64,000 bases of DNA from Advenella sp. FME57 (GTDB lineage Bacteria; Pseudomonadota; Gammaproteobacteria; Burkholderiales; Burkholderiaceae_B), in assembly GCF_014897675.1 (NCBI RefSeq), contig NZ_JABUXU010000014.1:1-64000 (forward strand), in the 5' to 3' direction. The translations under genes and the position numbers were made by a program. Under the pieces are notes generated by a model that saw nothing but the letters and a program-made list of their open reading frames with translations, was not told the origin of the DNA and searched no databases. How positions within the stretch are numbered: position 1 is the first letter of the stretch; every line of letters starts with the position of its first letter. Of this stretch, positions 34,012-43,235 are shown piece after piece.

Positions 34012-35981
34012 GATACACACTTTCTGCAAGAACACTCGCACTTGTCAGCAGCGCAATCGCCATTGCCCTGATGGCTGCAGTTATCATGCTCGCCGCGCCG
34101 GGTAGCAACGCGTGGTCAGAGGCGCCGATACAGCAACTGGTATTCTGGCATGGCATCCTGCCCAGAATTGCCATGGCGCTGCTTTGCGGCATCTGCCTGG
34201 GCCTGGGAGGCTTTATCCTGCAGCAGGTCACGCAGAACACCCTGGCCGCCCCCGATACACTGGCCATCAGCAGCGGCGCCCAGTTCGCGCTGTTGTTGGG
34301 CATGATGTACTTTCCGCAGGCGCAATTGTTCGACTCCACGCTGCTGGCCATGGCAGGCAGCGTGGTCAGCAGCGTGATCATCGTGCTCATTATCCGGCGA
34401 ACCGGCACTGCCGGCAATACCCTGATTCTGATCGGGTTGATGCTCACGCTGCTGCTGACCACGCTAAGCAATATGTATCTGATCCTTAACCCGGACAGGC
34501 TCTATGGGCTCATCATCTGGGGTGCCGGTTCACTCAGTCAAGACTCCTGGCTGCCGACGCTGCGCACCGGTTGGCAAACCCTGTTGTGCCTGCCACTGTC
34601 CTGGTTTCTGCTGCCCTCGCTGCGCGCCTTTTCGCTGCAAGGTACGCTTGCCAAAAGCGTTGGCGTCAATGTCCGTCTGGTGCGCGTCACCGGCTTTGCG
34701 CTTGTCTCGTTTCTGATTGCAATCGTGGTAAGCAGCGTCGGCGTCATTGCTTTCGTCGGCCTGGCCGCGCCGGTAATCGCCCGCTCTCTGGGTGTGACCG
34801 ATATACGCAAGCAATGGGGATATGCAATGCTGTTTGGCGCCTTATTGCTGTCCATTACCGATTCGGCCCTGCAACTGGCGACATACCGCTGGCCCAACAG
34901 CGTCATGACGGGAACCGTGACCGCACTGCTGGGCGTACCGGTGCTGCTGTTTCTGCTCATGAAACAGCGCAGCCATACGCGCCAGGAGGTGGCTCCGCTG
35001 CATGCGGGCTTGCGCCATCCCACATCGCTGCTGCGCAAGCGCATGCTCCTGTTGATTGCACTTGCCATTGGATGTTTTGTGTTCCTGCCGCATATCACGC
35101 ACGATGTCGCTGGCAACTGGACGCTGGTCGCCCAGATTGATCCGACTATTGCGCTGTTCACCGAAAGTCGCACGCAAACTGCGATTCTGTTTGGTGTCGC
35201 CATCGCCTGCGCCGGCACACTGATTCAGAACATGACCAACAATAGCATGGCTTCGCCCGAATTTCTGGGAGTCACGTCCGGGACCGGACTGGGCCTGATC
35301 GGGCTGATGATGCTGGTGCCCGCGCCCTCGCCGGTTCTGTATCTGGTCTGCGGCATTGGCGGCGCTTTTGCCAGCCTGCTCTTTGTCATGCTAATCAATG
35401 CGCGCAACCAGTTTCAGCCCGAAAAAATCCTGCTCACCGGCATGGCGCTCACGCAGCTATTTAGTTCGCTGCTGACTCTGACCCTTGCCAGCGGCATGCA
35501 ACAAGTCCAACAGCTGTTGATATGGATATCCGGTGATACGTACATGAGCCTGCTGCAAAATGATCTACCGATGCGCTTTGCCATTGTTGCATTGCTGGTC
35601 ATACTGGCCTGCATGACACGACGCCCCTTGAGCCTGCTGCGTCTGGGCGACCCCATTGCCCGCGCCACCGGCCAGCGTCCCATGCTCACCCGCACCTTGC
35701 TGTTTCTGCTGATAGCAGCGCTGACCACGCTGGCATCCATTACCATCGGCCCGACCAGCTTTGTGGGGCTGATTGCACCGCATCTGGCCCGCTCCATGGG
35801 CTTTCATGGATTGCGCACGCAAATGCTGGCCTCCTCGACAATTGCCATTGTTATCATGCTGTGCGCCGACCTGCTCGGCAGGCACATTATGTTCCCCTAT
35901 GAAGTTCCCACCGGCTTGATCGCCACTTTCATCGGCGCCGTCTATTTTCTATGGCAATTTACCCGAAGGCAGAAGGCGTAA
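34008..35981 (+). CDS. Iron-siderophore ABC permease, double-length (FhuB type)
   Basis: A 657-residue inner-membrane permease made of two homologous FecCD-type halves (about residues 1-325 and 335-657), as in FhuB. Each half carries the Gly-rich coupling segment: FVGLAAPVIARSLGV in the first and FVGLIAPHLARSMGF in the second. About 20 membrane segments are expected. It overlaps the binding-protein gene by 4 bases, so the three genes are coupled. The siderophore is not identifiable; FhuB-type permeases usually serve hydroxamates. No outer-membrane receptor or reductase is nearby. Confidence 0.92.
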   Translation: MRYTLSARTLALVSSAIAIALMAAVIMLAAPGSNAWSEAPIQQLVFWHGILPRIAMALLCGICLGLGGFILQQVTQNTLAAPDTLAISSGAQFALLLGMMYFPQAQLFDSTLLAMAGSVVSSVIIVLIIRRTGTAGNTLILIGLMLTLLLTTLSNMYLILNPDRLYGLIIWGAGSLSQDSWLPTLRTGWQTLLCLPLSWFLLPSLRAFSLQGTLAKSVGVNVRLVRVTGFALVSFLIAIVVSSVGVIAFVGLAAPVIARSLGVTDIRKQWGYAMLFGALLLSITDSALQLATYRWPNSVMTGTVTALLGVPVLLFLLMKQRSHTRQEVAPLHAGLRHPTSLLRKRMLLLIALAIGCFVFLPHITHDVAGNWTLVAQIDPTIALFTESRTQTAILFGVAIACAGTLIQNMTNNSMASPEFLGVTSGTGLGLIGLMMLVPAPSPVLYLVCGIGGAFASLLFVMLINARNQFQPEKILLTGMALTQLFSSLLTLTLASGMQQVQQLLIWISGDTYMSLLQNDLPMRFAIVALLVILACMTRRPLSLLRLGDPIARATGQRPMLTRTLLFLLIAALTTLASITIGPTSFVGLIAPHLARSMGFHGLRTQMLASSTIAIVIMLCADLLGRHIMFPYEVPTGLIATFIGAVYFLWQFTRRQKA

Positions 35982-36001
35982 TTCCGGTATCATTGCCTGC
36001 C

Positions 36002-37855
36002 ATGGACACATTGCCTCCTTTCGTTCTATTTGATGACGCCGTCACCCAGCAGGCCACGCTGCTGGAGGCGTTTGTACGCGCGGACACCATCGCTGCCGCA
36101 CAACTGGCAGACCTGGATGCCGCGCTGGCGCGCGGCTGGGCACAGGCACTGCATCCGGCAATCTTCATTCCCTATGAATTCGGCATGGCCGAGGCAGCAC
36201 AACGCGCAGGCGCAGGCGCAGCCATGCACATCCACTGGTTTTCACAAGCCACAACGCTATCGGGTGAGCAGATTGAGAACTGGCTGACCCAGCAGGCGCA
36301 CGCGCATGATCCGAGTCGGCAGCCTGCGGGGCTATGCAATCTGCAATTGCAGCCGGCGTTTGACAGTTACCGGCAGCAGTTTGACCGATTGCACCGGGCC
36401 ATTGCGCGCGGTGATTTCTATCAAATCAATTACACCGCGCGACAATATTTCGAGACCTATGGTTCGCCGCTGGCGCTGTACCGCGCACTGCGTGCAAAGC
36501 AACCCGTGCCATACGGCGTGCTGGCCTGGCTGCCGCATCAACCCATGACCCCCTGGACAGTATGCCTGTCTCCCGAGCTGTTCATCCGCATTGATGAGCA
36601 GGGCGTGATCGGCGCCGAGCCCATGAAGGGAACCCTGGCCTGTCAGCCGACAGATGATCCCAAGGCGCTGGCCAGCCTGCTGCGCAATGACAGCAAGAAC
36701 CGGGCCGAGAACCTGATGATCGTGGACTTGTTGCGCAATGATTTATCTATTCTTGCGCAACCCAAAGGTGTACAGGTGCAAGAGCTGTTCAAAGTGACAC
36801 GCTTTGGCCAGGTGCTGCAAATGACCACGCCCATTGACTGTCAGGTCCGGCCCGGCATCACCATGGCGCAGGTGATCGGCGCCTTGTTTCCCTGCGGCTC
36901 TATTACCGGCGCTCCGAAAAAAATGAGTATGCACTATATCTCAGGCAGTGAAATTGCGCCGCGTGACCTGTACACCGGGAGCATCGGCTATCTGCAACCG
37001 TCTGGCAATACAATGGGCGCCACAGGCTGTTTCAATGTTGCCATCCGCACCCTGACCCTGCAGCCGGCACACAGCCAGGGCCTTGCCTGTACTGGCGTGA
37101 TGGGTGTCGGCGGCGGCATTGTCTACGACAGCACGGCGCAATCGGAGTATGAAGAAATCCACTGGAAGTCTCGTTTTCTGCATGCCATCCCTGCCGAATT
37201 CGCACTATTTGAAACCATGTTGGTCGAGCAAAGCCATTGTGCATTGCTGGGCAGGCACATTGAACGCCTGCTTGCCTCTGCCAAAAGCCTGGGCTTTGCC
37301 GCCGATCATGCTGCCTTGACACGGCAGTTGCAGCAATTCATAGTCGCGCAGCCGTCGAACGCCACACTGCGTGTGCGCGCCGTGCTGGCCCAGGACGGAA
37401 CCTGCCAGATGACTGCGTTTCCCCTGGACACCCCTGTCCCTGCGTGCGAATCCAGCCTGCCCTCGGTGAGCATCGCGCCACGCCAGTTACCAAGATATGA
37501 CCCCTTGCGTCGCTTTAAAACGACATGGCGCAAACATTATGACGATGATTTGAAACAGGCAACGGTTTCAGGCGATTTCGACGTTCTGTATTTCAATCAT
37601 GATAATGATCTGCTCGAAGGCGCACGCACTTCGGTATTTATTCACTATCGTGGTGCATGGCTGACACCGGTCCTGACCCTGGATATTTTGCCCGGTGTCA
37701 TGCGTGCGCAGGTGCTGGCCAGCCCTGCGCAGTATCTGCAGACCGATCATGTCACCGAGGGACGCATCAGCCTGGCCATGCTGCAAGCGGCCGATGCCAT
37801 TGTGCTGACCAATGCCCTGCGCGGGTGCATTCCCGTCCGGCTCAAATCAGCCTGA
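36002..37855 (+). CDS. pabBC: Aminodeoxychorismate synthase component I fused to aminodeoxychorismate lyase
   Basis: A 617-residue two-domain protein making p-aminobenzoate for folate. The N-terminal chorismate-binding PabB domain (about residues 1-395) contains YQINYTARQYFETYG, MKGTLA, the RAENLMIVDLLRNDL block and the signature GSITGAPKKMSMHYI. The C-terminal part (about 405-617) is a class IV PLP aminotransferase-type lyase (PabC), with a likely PLP Lys in RFKTTWRKHYDDDL and GARTSVFIHY. ATG 36002 is chosen; the frame reaches back into the permease gene to 35951. It starts 20 bases after the iron permease, so it may be partly Fur-controlled by read-through. The amidotransferase PabA is not in this window. 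Confidence 0.88.
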   Translation: MDTLPPFVLFDDAVTQQATLLEAFVRADTIAAAQLADLDAALARGWAQALHPAIFIPYEFGMAEAAQRAGAGAAMHIHWFSQATTLSGEQIENWLTQQAHAHDPSRQPAGLCNLQLQPAFDSYRQQFDRLHRAIARGDFYQINYTARQYFETYGSPLALYRALRAKQPVPYGVLAWLPHQPMTPWTVCLSPELFIRIDEQGVIGAEPMKGTLACQPTDDPKALASLLRNDSKNRAENLMIVDLLRNDLSILAQPKGVQVQELFKVTRFGQVLQMTTPIDCQVRPGITMAQVIGALFPCGSITGAPKKMSMHYISGSEIAPRDLYTGSIGYLQPSGNTMGATGCFNVAIRTLTLQPAHSQGLACTGVMGVGGGIVYDSTAQSEYEEIHWKSRFLHAIPAEFALFETMLVEQSHCALLGRHIERLLASAKSLGFAADHAALTRQLQQFIVAQPSNATLRVRAVLAQDGTCQMTAFPLDTPVPACESSLPSVSIAPRQLPRYDPLRRFKTTWRKHYDDDLKQATVSGDFDVLYFNHDNDLLEGARTSVFIHYRGAWLTPVLTLDILPGVMRAQVLASPAQYLQTDHVTEGRISLAMLQAADAIVLTNALRGCIPVRLKSA

Positions 37856-38075
37856 AATCGCTGTAAGAGACCCCTTCTGTTCGATCTGTACATGGTTGAG
37901 CAGCCACGCTGCAGACATGTACTGCAATAGCTGCCGGGGCAGGAAAGTACAACAATTGCCAATTTACGTGATATCTTCATACAGACATCTTAGTATTCAT
38001 GCAAGAACCGCCACCTGTGCGATCCTCGCCAGGTGAATACCGGTTTATGCTACTTTACCGTGGGGATACCACATT

Positions 38076-39182
38076 ATGGCTCGCAGCATGAGCTCCATTT
38101 TTCTGAAAACCGCCCGCAAAATTGCACGCCAACAGAGTAACGCGCTGATCAGGGCCACGCGCTCGAACATGAAGCTGGCCGCTTCCGCCTTCAACCACAA
38201 CCCGCTGTTTCCCCCGTCGCCTGCCGCCGTGTTGCGCCCGGCAAAGAAACCCGTCCCGCCGCCGTTTCGTCATGGTTCCTGGACAGAGCGACTATTCAAG
38301 GTGCCTGCGACAGTCTCTTTGTTTTTTCAGCGGCTAAGTTATTTCCTGTACGTGCCGCCATCACATCAAATGAAAGGCAGCGCCATGCTGGTCATGCTCC
38401 ATGGCTGTAAACAGACCGCCACTGAGTTCGCGCAGGGAACGCGGATGAACCAGCATGCAGCCAAATCGGGCATGGTCGTTGTGTATCCACAGCAATCACG
38501 CCAGCGCCAGACCCTGCGCTGCTGGCGTTGGTATCTGCCCGACCAGCAACATGGCTATGCCGAGGCCGATGCGATTGCCGCGCTGGTGCGCAACCTGATA
38601 CAGCGTCACAAACTGGACAAGACACGGATTTATCTGGCGGGCATGTCGGCCGGCGCCGGCATGGGCAGCCTGCTGGCCTTGCGCCATCCTCAGCTGTTTG
38701 CTGCAGTGGCCTTGCATTCCGGGCCTGTCATGGGCAATGCAAGCAGCTTGTCCAGCGGATTGCAGACCATGCGGCGCGGTACCTTGAATGATCCGCTGAC
38801 GGCGCTTAAGGCTGCCGGTGAAACCCTGGCTGCCAGCGAGGACTACCTGCCTGCATTGATTCTGCAAGGCCAACTCGATCGAGTCGTATCGGCCAACAAT
38901 GGCGAACAGCTGGCGCGTCAGTTTGCCTGGCTCAATGGTTTTGATGACGAGGCGCAGCCTATCGAAAAGCCAGTTGGTGAACAAACCTCGCGCGAATACA
39001 CCCAGTTTGATTTCAAACGTGCCCGCAAGAGCATTGTTCGTTTATGCCAGTTCAGAAAAGTGGGTCATGCATGGAGTGGCGGCGACAGTCGGCTCGATTT
39101 CAACACTTCGGATGGTCCGAATGCCTCAAGCCTGATCATGCAATTTTTCCGGATGCATCAACGCAGCGACAAAGCATCCTAG
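38076..39182 (+). CDS. Polyhydroxybutyrate depolymerase family esterase
   Basis: A 368-residue alpha/beta hydrolase of the PHB depolymerase/LpqC esterase family. A polar 80-residue N-terminus precedes the catalytic domain. MLVMLHGCKQTATEFAQGTR gives the oxyanion region, LAGMSAGAGMGS the nucleophile Ser (about residue 192), QGQLDRVV the Asp and KVGHAWSGGD the His. Family enzymes cleave short-chain polyesters or feruloyl and acetyl esters. No clear Sec signal peptide or substrate-binding domain is visible, so intracellular PHB or another ester is possible. It stands alone. Confidence 0.82.
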   Translation: MARSMSSIFLKTARKIARQQSNALIRATRSNMKLAASAFNHNPLFPPSPAAVLRPAKKPVPPPFRHGSWTERLFKVPATVSLFFQRLSYFLYVPPSHQMKGSAMLVMLHGCKQTATEFAQGTRMNQHAAKSGMVVVYPQQSRQRQTLRCWRWYLPDQQHGYAEADAIAALVRNLIQRHKLDKTRIYLAGMSAGAGMGSLLALRHPQLFAAVALHSGPVMGNASSLSSGLQTMRRGTLNDPLTALKAAGETLAASEDYLPALILQGQLDRVVSANNGEQLARQFAWLNGFDDEAQPIEKPVGEQTSREYTQFDFKRARKSIVRLCQFRKVGHAWSGGDSRLDFNTSDGPNASSLIMQFFRMHQRSDKAS

Positions 39183-39244
39183 CAGCAGATCTGCTGGCTG
39201 GCCCCGATCACCGCGGCCTGGCTGCACGACGGGCCGGCAGACAA

Positions 39245-40237
39245 TCAGGAAGCCTGCGCCAGGAATACCGGAAAACGAGCCTGCATGCTGTTGTTGGCAA
39301 GTGTGACCAGTTCCTCGTCGCTCAACCCGAGCGCTTCGGCAACTGCAACATAGTTATCCAGCAGATAGCCACCAAAATAGGCGGGATCATCCGAGTTGAT
39401 CGTCACACAAAGACCCTGATCCAACAAGCGCTTCAGATTATGCTCGCGCATATCGCTGACCACTTTGAGTTTCAGGTTCGACAACGGACAGACGGTGAGC
39501 GGCACTTTCCTGGCGGCCAGCGTTTGCAACAAGACCGGATCTTCTTCGCTGCGCACACCGTGGTCAATGCGAATCACATTCAACCTGTCCAGCGCATTGC
39601 TCACATAAGCGGCCGGCCCTTCTTCGCCCGCATGCGCCACCAGATAAAAGCCCAATTGACGGCAACGCGCGTACACGCGTTCAAATTTTTCCGGTGGATT
39701 GCCCTGTTCGCCTGAATCCAGGCCAATTCCCAGCCATAGATCGCTGTATTGTTCGCGCAAAGGCAAAGCCTGCTCCAGCGTATCGAATGCCGCTTGCTCG
39801 GGCAGATGCCGTAGAAAACTCATGATGAGGCAAGAGGTAATGCCCCAGGTATCCTGGCCCTCGCGCAATGCACGCGCAATACCGGCAAACACCGTTGCAA
39901 TTGGCACACCACGCACGGTATGTGTCTGCGGATCGAACATGATTTCTGTATGAACCACGCCCTCCTGCGCGATCCGCTCAAGATATGCCATGGTCATCTC
40001 ATAAAAATCGGCCTCGGTAATCAGCACGGCAGCACCGGCGTAGTAAAGGTCCAGAAAAGATTGCAGATCGGTGAAATGGTACGCATCGCGCAGTGCCTGA
40101 ATGGATGGGTACGGCAAGGTCACGCCGTTGCGCTGCGCAAGCCGGAAAATCAATTCGGGCTCCAGTGTTCCTTCAATATGCAAATGCAATTCAGCCTTGG
40201 GCAGCTTGCGGATAAACTCTAAACGTTCGGCGTTCAT
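39245..40237 (-). CDS. Adenine deaminase (adenosine deaminase family)
   Basis: A 330-residue zinc hydrolase of the adenosine/adenine deaminase family. Metal ligands lie in KAELHLHIEGTLEPE (about residues 13-27), VAHAGEEGP (about 197) and INSDDPAYFGGY (about 276-287). The SNLKLKVV and SDDPAYFGGY stretches favour adenine deaminase over classical adenosine deaminase, so the likely reaction is adenine to hypoxanthine. ATG 40237 (MNAERLEFIRKLP) is chosen. It lies downstream of the oxidase genes in the same direction but is probably independent. Confidence 0.85.
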   Translation of the reverse strand: MNAERLEFIRKLPKAELHLHIEGTLEPELIFRLAQRNGVTLPYPSIQALRDAYHFTDLQSFLDLYYAGAAVLITEADFYEMTMAYLERIAQEGVVHTEIMFDPQTHTVRGVPIATVFAGIARALREGQDTWGITSCLIMSFLRHLPEQAAFDTLEQALPLREQYSDLWLGIGLDSGEQGNPPEKFERVYARCRQLGFYLVAHAGEEGPAAYVSNALDRLNVIRIDHGVRSEEDPVLLQTLAARKVPLTVCPLSNLKLKVVSDMREHNLKRLLDQGLCVTINSDDPAYFGGYLLDNYVAVAEALGLSDEELVTLANNSMQARFPVFLAQAS

Positions 40238-40330
40238 GGGGATGTCTGATTGGGTTCGGATGGCAACAGCGCGCCACATTGCGCTTGTGTTAATGCGCTA
40301 TTGTAGCGCGAGCGAGCCGCGCCCACTCTT

Positions 40331-40489
40331 TCAGGAGGTCATGCCCACGGCAGACATAATGCCGCGCAGCAGGTAGGCTGCCAACAGCAATGCCGCGGTT
40401 CCGGCCAGCCACAAACCGGCGAACCATAACCAGCGGCTACGTTTGCCTGGGGTAGTGGTGCAAGTGCGTTTGGTTTCCTGCTGTGTCAT
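40331..40489 (-). CDS. DUF2474 small membrane protein of the cioAB operon
   Basis: A 52-residue single-pass membrane peptide (MTQQETKRTCTTT, then a basic GKRSRW and a hydrophobic helix from about residue 20 to 43, ending VGMTS). It is encoded 93 bases downstream of the oxidase subunit II gene. This matches the form and place of DUF2474 proteins, which accompany cyanide-insensitive bd-type oxidases much as CydX accompanies CydAB. It is too short for most gene callers. Its role is presumably assembly or stability of the oxidase, which is inference from context. Confidence 0.75.
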   Translation of the reverse strand: MTQQETKRTCTTTPGKRSRWLWFAGLWLAGTAALLLAAYLLRGIMSAVGMTS

Positions 40490-40582
40490 ATCGCCCGATT
40501 CCAACTGTAATATGCGCCTGTCGCTGCGAGTATCGCGACAGGCGCAAGCAGGCCGGTACGCGTCTGCCCGCTGGTCACGCCT

Positions 40583-41590
40583 CTAGTGATATCCGGCATC
40601 TGCCGTCACTTTGCCACGGAACACATAATAGGCCCAGGAGGTGTACATGAGAATGAACGGAATAATGAAGAGCGCGCCGACCAGCGCAAAACCCTGGCTT
40701 TCCGGAGGACCGGCCGCATCCCAGATGGATATGTCGGGTGGAATGATATTGGGCCAGACACTGATACCCAGACCGCTGTAACCCAGAAACACCATGCACA
40801 GCGTATAAATAAACGGTTCGGCATGCGGGTTGTGATTCAGGCTGCGTATCAAGCCCCAGCCTACCAGGACCACCAAAATGGGGACCGGTGCAAACCAGAA
40901 CAAATTGGGCAAGGTAAACCAGCGCTCGTAAATAAGCGAATTGCTCATCGGCGTCCAGATACTCAGAATACCAATGATAACCAGCAACACCAGGGTGAGC
41001 GGCCTGGCCAGTTCAATCATCCGTTGCTGCAACGGCCCGTCGGTCTTAAGGACAAGCCAGGTGCAGCCCAGCAACGCATAGGCAATAATCAAGCCAATGC
41101 CGGTAAACACGGAAAACGGTGTGAGCCAGTCCAACGCCCCGCCGACATAGGCGCGATTAACGACCGTGATGCCATCTATATAAGCCCCCAGGGTCACGCC
41201 CTGGAAAAAAGTGGCCAGCACAGAGCCACCAATAAAAGCGGCATCCCACCAGCGGCGACGCGCGTCGCTGGCCCGAAAGCGAAACTCAAACGCCACCCCT
41301 CGGAAAATCAGCGCGAGCAGCATCAGGATCAGCGGCATGGCAAACGCACTCAGAATCACGGCATAAGCCAGCGGGAAGGCGGCCATCAAGCCGGCGCCAC
41401 CCAACACCAGCCAGGTCTCGTTGCCATCCCACACCGGGGCGACTGTATTCATCATCACATCACGGTCTTCACGGCGGGGCATGAGCGGAAACAAAATCCC
41501 GATGCCCAGATCGAAGCCGTCCATAATCACATACATCATGATTCCGAAAAGGATGATCACAGCCCACAAGAGCGAAATATCAATTCCCAT
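40583..41590 (-). CDS. cioB: Cytochrome bd-type quinol oxidase subunit II (CioB-like)
   Basis: A 335-residue membrane subunit with about eight hydrophobic segments. The start MGIDISLLWAVIILFGIMMY and then MDGFDLGIGILFPL matches CydB/CioB, as does WDGNETWLVLGGAGLMAAFP at about residues 56-75. With subunit I it oxidises ubiquinol and reduces oxygen at high affinity. ATG 41590 overlaps the subunit I gene by 11 bases, so the two are coupled. The long upstream frame is an artefact. Confidence 0.92.
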   Translation of the reverse strand: MGIDISLLWAVIILFGIMMYVIMDGFDLGIGILFPLMPRREDRDVMMNTVAPVWDGNETWLVLGGAGLMAAFPLAYAVILSAFAMPLILMLLALIFRGVAFEFRFRASDARRRWWDAAFIGGSVLATFFQGVTLGAYIDGITVVNRAYVGGALDWLTPFSVFTGIGLIIAYALLGCTWLVLKTDGPLQQRMIELARPLTLVLLVIIGILSIWTPMSNSLIYERWFTLPNLFWFAPVPILVVLVGWGLIRSLNHNPHAEPFIYTLCMVFLGYSGLGISVWPNIIPPDISIWDAAGPPESQGFALVGALFIIPFILMYTSWAYYVFRGKVTADAGYH

Positions 41591-43025
41591 GACGGTCTCC
41601 CGGTGTTGGTGTGCGCGACTCTTCATCGGTATCGGTCGCCGCCGACAGCGGCCTTGCCGGTGTACGACCCTCTCCCGGTCCTCCACCATCGATTTCCAGA
41701 TGAGGAGTGGGTTGCGGTCCCTGAGCCATAATGTGAAGCATATAGACAATCCCCGCACCGAACAGCACGAAGTACACCACGATAAACAGAATCAGCGTAA
41801 TGCCCAGTTCCAGCGGACTGTGCGGCGTAACGGCATCGGCCGTACGCATGACGTTATAGACAACCCACGGCTGGCGTCCTATTTCAGTGGTGTACCAGCC
41901 AGCCAGAATGGCGACCAGACCGCTCAATCCCATATAAACCGAGAAACGATGCAGTATCGGGCTGTCGTATAGCCTGTCCTTCCAGCGTGCATACAATGCC
42001 CATACGCCCAGCAGCAGCATTAGCATACCAAGCCCCACCATAATCCTGAATGTCCAGAACACGATGGTTGAGTTGGGTCTGTCTTCGGGCGCAAATTCCT
42101 TGAGAGCCGGAATTGTGCCGTCCAGGCTGTGCGTCAGGATCAGGCTACCCAGACGCGGCACTTCCACTTTGAAGCGCGTCTCTTCCCGCTCCATATCGGG
42201 CCAGCCAAACAGCACCAATGGCACACCCTCGCCATCCGGCCCGTTTTCCCAATGCCCTTCCATTGCGGCCAGTTTGGCCGGCTGGTGTTCGAGTGTATTC
42301 AGACCGTGCAAATCGCCAACCAGGATTTGAATCGGGGCAACAACAAGCAACATCCACATCGCCATGGAATACATCTTCTTGACTGCGGGCTGCGCATTCC
42401 GACGCAACATGTGCCAGGCAGCAACCGCTCCCACGATCAATGCAGTCGCAAGAAACGCCGCAATGACCATGTGAATCAGGCGATAGGGGAAAGAGGGGTT
42501 GAATATGACGGCAAACCAGTCGACAGGCACCACGCGGCTGTCGATGATTTCGTACCCCTGCGGGGTCTGCATCCAGCTGTTGGAGGCCAGAATCCAAGTG
42601 GCGGAAATGAGGGTTCCGATCGCGACAAGAATGGTGGAACACCAATGCAGCCTTGGTCCCACCCTATGCCAGCCAAACATCATCACACCCAGAAAACCCG
42701 CTTCAAGAAAGAATGCGGTCAATACTTCGTAGGTAAGCAACGGTCCGGTCACGCCGCCGGCAAAGTCGGAAAAGTAACTCCAGTTGGTACCGAACTGGTA
42801 AGCCATCACCAGGCCGGACACCACGCCCATGCCGAAGTTGATCGCAAACACGCGCAACCAGAAGTGGTACAGGTCCCGATAGACGGTATTGGCTGTCTTG
42901 AGCCATAAGCCTTCGAGCACGGCCATATAACTGGCCAGCCCGATCGTAATGGCAGGGAAAATAATATGAAATGAGATCGTGAACCCGAACTGTATTCGGG
43001 CCAGAGTCAGAGTGTCCAGCTCCAT
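41580..43025 (-). CDS. cioA: Cytochrome bd-type quinol oxidase subunit I (CioA-like)
   Basis: A 481-residue haem-bearing subunit I. MELDTLTLARIQFGFTISFH carries the N-terminal haem ligand His, GTNWSYFSDFAGGVTGPLL the conserved helix region, and YEVLTAFFLEAGFLGVMMFGW the Glu residues of the proton path. Length is nearer CioA (about 488) than E. coli CydA (522), suggesting a short Q-loop and a cyanide-insensitive type. It is the first gene of the cioA-cioB-DUF2474 operon. ATG 43025 is preceded by a purine-rich GGAG. Confidence 0.92.
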   Translation of the reverse strand: MELDTLTLARIQFGFTISFHIIFPAITIGLASYMAVLEGLWLKTANTVYRDLYHFWLRVFAINFGMGVVSGLVMAYQFGTNWSYFSDFAGGVTGPLLTYEVLTAFFLEAGFLGVMMFGWHRVGPRLHWCSTILVAIGTLISATWILASNSWMQTPQGYEIIDSRVVPVDWFAVIFNPSFPYRLIHMVIAAFLATALIVGAVAAWHMLRRNAQPAVKKMYSMAMWMLLVVAPIQILVGDLHGLNTLEHQPAKLAAMEGHWENGPDGEGVPLVLFGWPDMEREETRFKVEVPRLGSLILTHSLDGTIPALKEFAPEDRPNSTIVFWTFRIMVGLGMLMLLLGVWALYARWKDRLYDSPILHRFSVYMGLSGLVAILAGWYTTEIGRQPWVVYNVMRTADAVTPHSPLELGITLILFIVVYFVLFGAGIVYMLHIMAQGPQPTPHLEIDGGGPGEGRTPARPLSAATDTDEESRTPTPGDRHGN

Positions 43026-43119
43026 TTGCTGCTCCTGGAGGATTGAAACATACGCGCACGGTATGGACATCTGCTGTCATGGAAAGTTCCGCCAGTAACC
43101 AGCGAGCCCACATTTGTAC

Positions 43120-43139
43120 TGCATCATATTACAGATGCA
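43120..43139. promoter_or_regulatory. Inverted repeat upstream of cioA
   Basis: TGCATC and GATGCA form a perfect 6-bp inverted repeat around an 8-base AT-rich spacer, about 95-115 bases upstream of the cioA ATG. The minus strand of the spacer reads TGTAATAT, which holds a possible -10. It is a candidate operator; the half-site orientation does not fit NsrR or FNR. Confidence 0.4.
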
Positions 43140-43235
43140 TTATTGTACTTTGCTTTGCGCACGAACAGGACAGGCCCGGCGATAAATATGACAAATGCCT
43201 GAAGCGGCGGCGCAGCCGAACTATACACATGTGCC

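Noticed and set aside
43120-43139. NsrR-type site upstream of cioA
   Set aside because: NsrR sites read GATGC...GCATC; here the half-sites are turned outward (TGCATC...GATGCA).
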